Of a stretch of 36,215 nt of DNA, positions 23,585-31,546 are shown in pieces. The position numbers were made by a program, and so were the translations under genes. The stretch covers positions 1 through 36,215 of the forward strand of contig JAEUTI010000039.1 in NCBI GenBank assembly GCA_016788065.1. The letters are read 5' to 3'. The notes under the pieces are model-generated. The model was not told the DNA's origin. It saw only the letters and a list, made by a program, of their open reading frames with translations, and did not search any database. Numbering within the stretch: position 1 is the stretch's first letter; each line of letters opens with the position of its first letter. The DNA comes from Bacteroidia bacterium. GTDB lineage: Bacteria; Bacteroidota; Bacteroidia; AKYH767-A; OLB10.

Positions 23585-26242
23585 CTAATATTTCACTATT
23601 TTACTTATAAGTTGGTTGCTGTTATTCAGCTTGATAAAATAAACACCTTGCGATAAATCCGAGATATCAATTTCAGCATTGTGCGTTGGAGCAACCTTGA
23701 GAGCTTTCACTTCTTGCCCATATAAGTTGAACACATTTGCTGCAGTTATTTTTTCTGTCGTTTCTGTTAGCCGGATTGTGACTTTGTTGTTTGTGGGGTT
23801 TGGAAAGATAGAAATATTTCCGTGAGGGATTTCCTGAACACCTGTGGGCTGGACAATATTTGTAACAGAAGTGTTGGTAATGACCGGATTATTAAAATCA
23901 AAATAAATTGCTGCAAAGTTTTGAATGGAATCACCCACTGCAACGGTTGTTTTTGGTTTAATGCGGTAACGAACAAAGCCATGACTCAATGGTTCATTGA
24001 TATTGCTGTCGGGGAGCAGAATATTATTCATCACAAACTCGAGATTGCGTTCATGGTAGACAAAACGAATATCGGCAGGATGCGAAGTAGCTACCATTTC
24101 CAGGGTACTTAAATCGAGGCGATTGGTGTCGAGGGGATTTAAAATTTTAACGGTAAAGGCAGTATCGTTTCCGGTATTCTGATATCTGATGATGTATTCC
24201 AGATCAGGTGGAGCAGGCATTTCATAGTCATAAATAAATTTCCTGTTAACAATAATATCATTCGGATCATAAGAACCGGTAGTAAAAATTTCCCAGTAAC
24301 TCGAATTACATCCCAGATTAGCATCGTTTACAATGGGCAATATCATTGCTCCTGAATTAATGAGTGTGCCTATAGGGAGCCCGGTATTCACATTTACTGT
24401 TATAGTAATTTGTCCAGATTGAAAAGGATTCATAGTACCTAAAACGAAGACTACAGAATCGAGAGTTATAGTTGTAGGTGTTATACTTGCCGATACAAAC
24501 GATACATTATTGTCAGGATAAAAAACAATGGTTGGAATCAATGCTGTATTCCCAAGATTGGAATAATTCAATGCATAATTTGCATTAAAACCCGAGCGGA
24601 AATTGCCTATAGGAGAAATAGAAATGCATAGATCATTGAAAGTTCCTGTGGGTTGAAATGCGAAGTCGTTAAGGGAATCAACCTGCTGAATGGCACTGAA
24701 ATTTCCCGTATGAGTTAGAGGAACCGTATTGTAAAGGTTTAAATAATCGGGAGCTACTTCAAAATTGCCGGAATCTAAAATTGCAATACTGTAAAATCCG
24801 GAGGCTTGCGAAAATGCAAAACGATTGGAGTTACTCTCCGTTACTTTGAGGTATGGTATTGCTGGATCGCTTGGCTCTTGTTGTTGGTTAGAGTTTAAAT
24901 CGGCATATGTTTTGCCTTGGATTAGGTTGTAGTTGTCGGTGATTTTTATTACCCAATAATCGAAACTTAGACTAATTTCTGTTTTATCACCCGAAATGTC
25001 TGAACTTGAAGCTCCACCCAAAATGTATCCCCCGTCTTTAGTTTGCCCTATGGAATAAAATTCTTCCGTCGAATTTCCCCCTATTGTATTCTGCCATTGA
25101 ATAGTACCCACACTATCTGTCTTTACGATCCAATAATCTCTATCAAGATTGCTTTTTTCAGTTTTATCGCCCGAAATGTTTGATTCGGACCATCCACCAA
25201 AAATGTATCCTTCATCCATAGTTTGGATTATGGAATATAGCTGATCAGTTTCACTACCTCCAATGTTATTCTGCCATTGAATTATCCCAAGGCTATCTGT
25301 TTTTACGATCCAGTAATCAAATGCTCCATTGCTGGTTTCTGTTTTATCACCCGTATTGGAGGAACTAGAAGCCCCACCCAAAATGTATCCCCTGTCATTA
25401 GTTTGCTGTATGGAACGAAGATAATCACTACCATTTCCCCCAATGGTATTTTGCCACTCTATAGTTCCGACGCTATCAGTCTTTACAATCCAATAATCAT
25501 ATAATCCAAGTTTATTTTCTGATTTATCACCCGAAATGTTTGAATTGGAATACCCACCCAAAATGTATCCCCCGTCTGCAGTTTGTTGCAACGAATAAAG
25601 TAAATCTGAAGAACTTCCCCCTATGGTATTCTGCCATTGGATAGATCCCAGACTATCAATTTTCACGATCCAATAATCATGATACCCATTGCTGCTTTCT
25701 GTTTTATCACCAGAAATATTTGAGACAGAATATCCGCCCAGAATATATCCGCCATCTGTGGTTTGTTTTATGGATCTGAGATAATCAAAACTATTTCCCC
25801 CAATGGTATTCTGCCACTCAATATTCCCAAGGCTATCGGTTTTTACGACCCAGTAATCAGAATCTCCATTGCTGTTTTCTGTTTTATCACCAGAAATGCT
25901 TGAATTAGAATCTCCGCCCAAGATGTATCCCCCATCTTCAGTTTGAACTAAAGAATAAAGTTCATCATGATCGCCTCCTCCGATGGTATTCTGCCACTCA
26001 ATATTCCCAAGGCTATCTGTTTTTATGATCCAGTAATCTGTAAAACCATTACTGTTTTCTGTTTTATCTCCCGAAATGATGGAATTGGAATACCCACCCA
26101 AAATGTATCCTCCATCAGCAGTTTGGATCACACATGACAATGCATCTTGACCACTCCCCCCAATAGTATTCTGCCACTCAATTTCCTGAGCAATAGAAAT
26201 AATTGACAGCAAAACAAAAAATGTTGTGAATAATTTTTTCAT
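23585..26242 (-). CDS. T9SS type A sorting-domain protein, seven-repeat propeller, paralogue 3
   Basis: An 885-residue protein. The A-type signal peptide is MKKLFTTFFVLLSIISIAQ. The seven repeats are nearly uniform and of the same type as in the last copy (YILGGYSNSNISGDKSEN, VKTDSLGNIEWQNTIGG), which makes these two propellers closer to each other than to the copies between or before them. Blade 7 is one or two residues short (EISLSFDYWVIK). SdrD_B-like, DUF11-like and DUF7619-like segments follow, then a T9SS C-terminal domain ending LISKIVKY. It starts 4 bases (AATC) after the TAG of the upstream copy with no Shine-Dalgarno sequence, so translation is probably coupled. Confidence 0.88.
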   Translation of the reverse strand: MKKLFTTFFVLLSIISIAQEIEWQNTIGGSGQDALSCVIQTADGGYILGGYSNSIISGDKTENSNGFTDYWIIKTDSLGNIEWQNTIGGGDHDELYSLVQTEDGGYILGGDSNSSISGDKTENSNGDSDYWVVKTDSLGNIEWQNTIGGNSFDYLRSIKQTTDGGYILGGYSVSNISGDKTESSNGYHDYWIVKIDSLGSIQWQNTIGGSSSDLLYSLQQTADGGYILGGYSNSNISGDKSENKLGLYDYWIVKTDSVGTIEWQNTIGGNGSDYLRSIQQTNDRGYILGGASSSSNTGDKTETSNGAFDYWIVKTDSLGIIQWQNNIGGSETDQLYSIIQTMDEGYIFGGWSESNISGDKTEKSNLDRDYWIVKTDSVGTIQWQNTIGGNSTEEFYSIGQTKDGGYILGGASSSDISGDKTEISLSFDYWVIKITDNYNLIQGKTYADLNSNQQQEPSDPAIPYLKVTESNSNRFAFSQASGFYSIAILDSGNFEVAPDYLNLYNTVPLTHTGNFSAIQQVDSLNDFAFQPTGTFNDLCISISPIGNFRSGFNANYALNYSNLGNTALIPTIVFYPDNNVSFVSASITPTTITLDSVVFVLGTMNPFQSGQITITVNVNTGLPIGTLINSGAMILPIVNDANLGCNSSYWEIFTTGSYDPNDIIVNRKFIYDYEMPAPPDLEYIIRYQNTGNDTAFTVKILNPLDTNRLDLSTLEMVATSHPADIRFVYHERNLEFVMNNILLPDSNINEPLSHGFVRYRIKPKTTVAVGDSIQNFAAIYFDFNNPVITNTSVTNIVQPTGVQEIPHGNISIFPNPTNNKVTIRLTETTEKITAANVFNLYGQEVKALKVAPTHNAEIDISDLSQGVYFIKLNNSNQLISKIVKY
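23991..24213 (-). repeat. Homogenised 223-base DUF7619 block, copy in paralogue 3
   Basis: A member of the near-identical set of four. The differences from the 18658 copy are scattered single bases, with no indels. Confidence 0.75.
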
Positions 26243-26246
26243 GATT

Positions 26247-28907
26247 CTAGTATTTCACTATTTTACTTATAAGTTGGTTGCTGTTATTCAGTTGGATGAA
26301 ATACACACCTTGCGCCAAATCAGAGATATCAATTTCAGCAGTGTGCGTCGGCGCAATCTTAAAAGCTTTTACTTCTTGCCCATATAAGTTGAACACATTT
26401 ACTTCAGTTAAATTTTCTGCTGATTCCGTTAGCCGGATGGTGAATTTGTTGTTTGTGGGGTTAGGGAAGATTGAGATGTTTCCTTGAGGGATTTCCTGAA
26501 CACCTGTGGGCTGAATAATTTTAGTAACAGCAGTATTGGTAATGACCGGATTATTAAAATCAAAATAAATTGCTGCAAAGTTTTGGATGGAATCGCCAAT
26601 AGTAACTGTTGATTTAGGTTTGATACGGTAACGAACAAAACCATGACTCATTGGTTCATTGATGTTGCTGTCGGGAAGTAAAATATTATTCATCACAAAC
26701 TCTAAGTTGCGTTCATGATAGACAAACCGAATATCGGCAGGATGCGAAGTTGCTACCATTTCCAGGGTACTTAAATCGAGGCGATTGGTATCGAGGGGAT
26801 TTAAAATTTTAACGGTAAAGGCAGTATCGTTGCCTGTATTCTGATATCTGATGATGTATTCCAGATCAGGTGGAACAGGCATTTCATAGTCATAGATGAA
26901 ACTTCTATTCACCAAAATATCATTCGGATCATAAGACCCGATTGTAAACACCTCCCAAAAACTGGAATTACATCCCGGGTTAACATCGTTAACAATGGGC
27001 AAAATCATTGCACCAGAATTAATGAGTGTGCCTATGGGCAGTCCGGTATTTACATTTACGGTTATGGTAATTTGACCAGATTGAAAAGGATTCATAGTAC
27101 CTAAAACGAAGACTACAGAATCGGGAGTTATAGTTGTAGGCGTTATACTTGCCGAAACAAACGATACATTATTGTCAGGATAAAAAACAATGGTTGGAAT
27201 CAATGCTGTATTCCCAAGATTGGAATAATTCAATGCGTAATTGGCATTAAAACCCGAGCGGAAATTACCTACAGGAGAAATAGAAATGCATAGATCATTA
27301 AAGGGTCCGGTTGGTTGGAAGGCAAAATCGTTCAATGAATCAACCTGCAGAAATGAAATGAAATTGCCCGTATGAGTCAGTGGTACCGGATTGAACAAAT
27401 TCACGAAATCAGGAGCTACTTCAAAGTTACCGGTATCGAAAACTGCTAAACTATAAAATCCACTAGGTTGTGAAAATGTGAATCGGCTAGATTTACTTTC
27501 TGTAATTTTTAAATAAGGAATTTCAGGATCCCCGGGTTCATTTTGTTGGTTTGAGTTGAGATCAGCAAATAAATTACCCCGTATTAAATTATAATTTTCT
27601 GTAATTTTGAATATCCAAAAGTCAGCAAGACCATTTGAATTTTCTGTTTTGTCTCCAGATAAATCTGAATAGGAAGTTGCTCCGAATAAAAACTTAGTAT
27701 CAGAAATTTGAATCAAAACTGGAGAATCTTCGCTATCTTCAGCACCTATATTATTTTGCCATTGAATCTCTCCTGACGAGTCAGTTTTAACTATCCAAAG
27801 ATCAACATCTTCAAACAGATCATCGGTTTTACTATAAGATATCCTAGAGTCTCCCCAACCTGCCATTAATATTTCATCGTTTTCTAAAAGAACAACTGAA
27901 GATAAATAATCCATTAAGCTACCGCCAATAGTTTTTTGCCATAAAACACTTCCTAGAGCATCTACTTTAACTATCCAAAAATCATAAGATCCAAAAGAAC
28001 CTTCTGATTTATCACCTGAAATGCCTGAATAAGAAGTTCCTCCCAATAGGTATCCTCCAGATGAAAATTCCGAAACTGAACACAATTCATCCTTGGCATT
28101 GCCTCCGATAGTATTCTCCCATTGTACAACTCCCAACGAATCTGTTTTAACTATCCAATAATCAAGATCCCCTAATGAATTTTCTGACTTATCAAATGAA
28201 CTGTCCGATTCAGAAGAACCTCCTAATAAAAAGCCTCCATCTGCTGTTTGAATAATGGATTTAAATTTATCTCTATAGGTTCCGCCAATAGTATTCTGCC
28301 ATTGTAAATTTCCAATTGAGTCAATTTTGACTATCCAATAATCCTCATAACCAATTATATCTTCGGTCTTATTACCAGAAATACCTGACATTGACAGTCC
28401 TCCTAAAAGATATCCTCCGTCATTTGTATTAATTATAGAATATAAATTATCAATATTATTTCCACCTATTGTTTTTTGCCATACAATTGAACCATTTTCA
28501 TCAATTTTAACTATCCAATAATCAAAACTGCCAATAACATTTTCAGTTTTATCACCTGAAATATTTGAACCTGACAACCCGCCAAGTAAATATCCACCAT
28601 CGTTGGATTCAACTACTGATAATAACTCATCTATATAATTTCCACCAATCGTATTCTGCCATTCTATGTTCATGGACGAATCCAACTTTAATACCCAATA
28701 GTCCGAATATCCCTGACAGTTTTCAGATTTATCTCCGGATATAACGGAGTTTGAAAAGCCACCAATTAAATACCCACCATCAGTGGTTTTTATCATTGTT
28801 GTCAACCTATCATTTTGAGCCCCCCCAATTGTATTCTGCCACTCAATTTCCTGAGCAAATGAAATACTTGAAATAAGTACAAAAAATAAGGTGAGTAATT
28901 TTCTCAT
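26247..28907 (-). CDS. T9SS type A sorting-domain protein, seven-repeat propeller, paralogue 2
   Basis: An 886-residue protein with a B-type signal peptide, MRKLLTLFFVLISSISFAQ. The repeats are of the YLLGG type and degenerate toward the C-terminal side: blade 6 has LENDEILMAGWGDSRISYSK and blade 7 starts NIGAEDSEDSPVLIQISDTK, losing the Gly-Gly pair and the DGGY signature. The heptad number is kept, which suggests the seven-blade fold is under selection while blade surfaces vary. The SdrD_B-like domain (GNLFADLNSNQQNEPGDPEI), DUF11-like segment, DUF7619-like block (almost identical to copies 3 to 5) and T9SS tail follow. Its role is unknown. Confidence 0.88.
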   Translation of the reverse strand: MRKLLTLFFVLISSISFAQEIEWQNTIGGAQNDRLTTMIKTTDGGYLIGGFSNSVISGDKSENCQGYSDYWVLKLDSSMNIEWQNTIGGNYIDELLSVVESNDGGYLLGGLSGSNISGDKTENVIGSFDYWIVKIDENGSIVWQKTIGGNNIDNLYSIINTNDGGYLLGGLSMSGISGNKTEDIIGYEDYWIVKIDSIGNLQWQNTIGGTYRDKFKSIIQTADGGFLLGGSSESDSSFDKSENSLGDLDYWIVKTDSLGVVQWENTIGGNAKDELCSVSEFSSGGYLLGGTSYSGISGDKSEGSFGSYDFWIVKVDALGSVLWQKTIGGSLMDYLSSVVLLENDEILMAGWGDSRISYSKTDDLFEDVDLWIVKTDSSGEIQWQNNIGAEDSEDSPVLIQISDTKFLFGATSYSDLSGDKTENSNGLADFWIFKITENYNLIRGNLFADLNSNQQNEPGDPEIPYLKITESKSSRFTFSQPSGFYSLAVFDTGNFEVAPDFVNLFNPVPLTHTGNFISFLQVDSLNDFAFQPTGPFNDLCISISPVGNFRSGFNANYALNYSNLGNTALIPTIVFYPDNNVSFVSASITPTTITPDSVVFVLGTMNPFQSGQITITVNVNTGLPIGTLINSGAMILPIVNDVNPGCNSSFWEVFTIGSYDPNDILVNRSFIYDYEMPVPPDLEYIIRYQNTGNDTAFTVKILNPLDTNRLDLSTLEMVATSHPADIRFVYHERNLEFVMNNILLPDSNINEPMSHGFVRYRIKPKSTVTIGDSIQNFAAIYFDFNNPVITNTAVTKIIQPTGVQEIPQGNISIFPNPTNNKFTIRLTESAENLTEVNVFNLYGQEVKAFKIAPTHTAEIDISDLAQGVYFIQLNNSNQLISKIVKY
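26653..26875 (-). repeat. Homogenised 223-base DUF7619 block, copy in paralogue 2
   Basis: A member of the near-identical set of four, although the propeller of this gene is strongly diverged from those of the 18252 and 23585 genes. Confidence 0.75.
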
Positions 28908-28911
28908 GACT

Positions 28912-31542
28912 CTAATATTTCACTATTTTACTTATGAGTTGGTTGCTGTTATTCAGCCTAATGAAATAAATACCTTGCGATAAATCGGAGATATCAATTT
29001 CAGTCGTGTGAGTAGGTGAAATCCTAAAAGCTTTTACTTCTTGTCCATAAATGTTGAACACATTTGCCGAAGTTATTTTTTCTGCCGTTTCCGTTAGCCG
29101 GATGGTGACTTTGTTGGTGGTTGGGTTTGGGAAGATAGAAATATTTCCTTGAGGGATTTCCTGAACACCTGTTGGCTGAATAATTTTAGTTACAGCCGTA
29201 TTGGTAATGACAGGAGTATTAAAATCAAAATAAATTGATGCAAAACTTTGAATAGAATCACCAACTGCAACAGTTGTTTTGGGCTTGATGCGATAACGAA
29301 CAAAACCATGACTCAATGGTTCATTGATGTTGCTGTCGGGAAGAAGTATATTATTCATGACAAACTCAAGTCTGCTTGCATGATAAACAAACTGAATATC
29401 AGCCGAGTGGGACGTTGCAGCTAATTCCAAAGTACTTAAATCGAGGCGATTGGTATCGATCGGATTTAGAATGGTTACGGTAAATGCTGTATCATTACCT
29501 GTATTCTGAAACCGGATAATGTATTCCAGATCAGGAGGAGCAGGTATTTCATAATCATATATGAATTTCCTGTTTACAATAATATCATTAGGGTCAAACG
29601 AGCCGGTTGTAAATACTTCCCAGAAACTGGAATTACATCCCGGATTAGCATCGTTGGCAATAGGCAGTATCAGCGCTCCGGAATTTATGAGTGTGCCTAT
29701 GGGGAGTCCTGTATTCACATTTACAGTTATTGTAATTTGGCCAAATTGAAAAGGATTCATAGCACCTAAAACGAATACTACCGAATCGGGGGTAACTGAT
29801 GTAGGAGAAATGCTGGCTGATACAAAAGTAACATTGTTGTCAGGATAAAAAACGATGGTTGGTATCAGTGTTGTATTCCCAATATTGGAATAATTTATTG
29901 CATAATTGGCGTTAAAACCTGACCGGAAATTTCCTAAAGGAGAAATAGAAATGCATAAATCATTGAAAGATCCGGTTGGTTGAAAAGCAAAATCGTTCAG
30001 GGAATCGATTTGTTGTACCGAGCTAAAATTTCCGCTATGAACCAAAGGTACGGGATTGAATAAATTCACATAATCAGGAGATACTACGAAATTGCCGGAA
30101 TCTAAAACTAATAAGTTATAAAATCCGGTTGGTTGAGAAAAAGTAAACCTGCCTGAATTAGATTCAGTAATTTTAAGATATGGAATCCCTGGATCACTAG
30201 AATTTTGCGACTGATTTGAATCCAAATCAGCATAGGTTTTTCCCCGGATGCGATTGAATTTTTCGGTGATGCTAAGAATCCAAAAATCGTATATACCATT
30301 CGTGATTTCTGATATATCACCCGACAAACTTGATCCAGAATGTCCACCTACTAAATAATCACCATTAGCAGTTTGAATAATTTGTGGATCATATTCATAA
30401 CTACTTCCACCCAGCGTATTATCCCATTCAATATTTCCGCTAGAATCAGTTTTAATAATCCACCAATCCCTCCACCATGAATCTTCGCTTTTATCATAAC
30501 CGGCATCAGCACTGGAATAGCCGGCTAACATCAAGCCACCGTCAGCAGTTGTAATCACGGAAGTCAATTTGTCAGGACCGCTTGAATTATACCCTTTATA
30601 ATTCTTCTGCCAGTTAACATTTCCTACTGAGTCAGATTTAACAACGTAGTAATCCGAATTCCCATTCTTACCCCCTCCTAAAATTAAACCTCCATCTGCA
30701 GTTTGAAGCAGCGCTGATAAGAATACATCTCCGTTATTTTGTATGGTATTTTGCCAATTAATATCACCCACTGAATCTATACTTACAATCCAATAGTCCA
30801 GATCACCTGAATTCTCAGTTTTATCTCCTGAAATTGGTGATTCAGAAATCCCACCTAATAATAAATTGCCATTCAGTATTGGAACTAACTTGTAACAAAA
30901 ATCATTCAAGGCACCTCCAATTGTTTTATCCCAAATCACATTTCCAAGAGGGTCAATCTTAACAATCCAATAATCATAATTACCTTTTGAATTTTCTGAT
31001 TTGTCTCCGGAAATATTGGACTGAGAATATCCTCCAAGGAGATATCCTCCATCTGCTGTTTGAACAACAGAGTACAACTTTTCATACAAACTCCCTCCAA
31101 TTGTCTTGTCCCAAAGTTTGATTCCGTTGGCATCTGTTTTCAAGATCCAGAAATCATAACCTCCTTTTGGATTTTCTGATTTATCGCCTGATGCAGCAGA
31201 GGCTGAATACCCCCCTAATAAAAATCCTCCATCATTTGTTTCAATTACAACAGTCATATAATCATCAGCATTGGCTCCAAATGCGTTTTGCCACAATACA
31301 ATCCCGTTTGAATCAGTTTTAAAAATACAATAGTCTAATAAATTATAGGTTGTTTGAGTAATATCTCCCGAAATAGTTGTGGTATTTGTTGTCCCTCCTA
31401 AAAGAATTCCACCATCGGAAGTTTGAATTATTGAAGTTAATTTTTCATTACTACTCCCCCCAATCATATTCTGCCACTTAATTTCCTGAGCAATAGAAAT
31501 AATTGAAAGCAAAACAAAAAATGTTGTGAATAATTTTTTCAT
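28912..31542 (-). CDS. T9SS type A sorting-domain protein, seven-repeat propeller, paralogue 1 (first after CotH)
   Basis: An 876-residue protein, the shortest and most divergent copy. The A-type signal peptide MKKLFTTFFVLLSIISIAQ is shared with the 23585-26242 copy. Seven repeats are still countable, but blade 1 carries TTTISGDITQTTYNLLDY, blade 5 lacks the SGDKTENSNG loop (LILGGGKNGNSDYYVVKSD, about 48 residues) and blade 6 is a few residues longer. The DUF7619-like block (29318-29540) also differs much more from the others (for example VTILNPIDTNR and HASRLEFVMNN). The T9SS tail ends LISKIVKY and is close to the CotH protein's tail. It begins 4 bases after the CotH gene. Confidence 0.88.
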   Translation of the reverse strand: MKKLFTTFFVLLSIISIAQEIKWQNMIGGSSNEKLTSIIQTSDGGILLGGTTNTTTISGDITQTTYNLLDYCIFKTDSNGIVLWQNAFGANADDYMTVVIETNDGGFLLGGYSASAASGDKSENPKGGYDFWILKTDANGIKLWDKTIGGSLYEKLYSVVQTADGGYLLGGYSQSNISGDKSENSKGNYDYWIVKIDPLGNVIWDKTIGGALNDFCYKLVPILNGNLLLGGISESPISGDKTENSGDLDYWIVSIDSVGDINWQNTIQNNGDVFLSALLQTADGGLILGGGKNGNSDYYVVKSDSVGNVNWQKNYKGYNSSGPDKLTSVITTADGGLMLAGYSSADAGYDKSEDSWWRDWWIIKTDSSGNIEWDNTLGGSSYEYDPQIIQTANGDYLVGGHSGSSLSGDISEITNGIYDFWILSITEKFNRIRGKTYADLDSNQSQNSSDPGIPYLKITESNSGRFTFSQPTGFYNLLVLDSGNFVVSPDYVNLFNPVPLVHSGNFSSVQQIDSLNDFAFQPTGSFNDLCISISPLGNFRSGFNANYAINYSNIGNTTLIPTIVFYPDNNVTFVSASISPTSVTPDSVVFVLGAMNPFQFGQITITVNVNTGLPIGTLINSGALILPIANDANPGCNSSFWEVFTTGSFDPNDIIVNRKFIYDYEIPAPPDLEYIIRFQNTGNDTAFTVTILNPIDTNRLDLSTLELAATSHSADIQFVYHASRLEFVMNNILLPDSNINEPLSHGFVRYRIKPKTTVAVGDSIQSFASIYFDFNTPVITNTAVTKIIQPTGVQEIPQGNISIFPNPTTNKVTIRLTETAEKITSANVFNIYGQEVKAFRISPTHTTEIDISDLSQGIYFIRLNNSNQLISKIVKY
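29318..29540 (-). repeat. Divergent 223-base DUF7619 block, copy in paralogue 1
   Basis: Alignable over the same 223 bases but with roughly 45 differences from the other copies by eye. It lies outside the set that appears homogenised. Confidence 0.7.
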
Positions 31543-31546
31543 GATT

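Larger units (their letters stand above)
18252..31542 (-). repeat. Tandem array of five direct gene repeats, about 2.66 kb each
   Basis: Five head-to-tail copies on the minus strand. Start-to-start distances are 2665, 2662, 2665 and 2635 bases, and each copy is separated from the next by exactly 4 bases. Inside every copy there are seven sub-repeats of about 177 bases encoding the pattern WQNTIGG ... QTxDGGYxLGG ... SGDKTENSxG ... DYWIVKxDSxGN. Going downstream from CotH, the first 80 bases (signal peptide and spacer) alternate A (31542), B (28907), A (26242), B (23580), B' (20915). This is coding repetition, not CRISPR. Confidence 0.9.

Noticed and set aside
18252-31542. CRISPR array or phage/IS repeats
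   Set aside because: The periodicity is about 177 bases inside genes and 2.66 kb between genes, all in phase with coding; there are no short repeat-spacer units, no cas genes, no transposase and no terminal inverted repeats.
28912-31542. Pseudogene status of the divergent first paralogue
   Set aside because: The frame is intact over 876 codons with signal peptide, seven repeats and sorting domain; the length changes are in frame.
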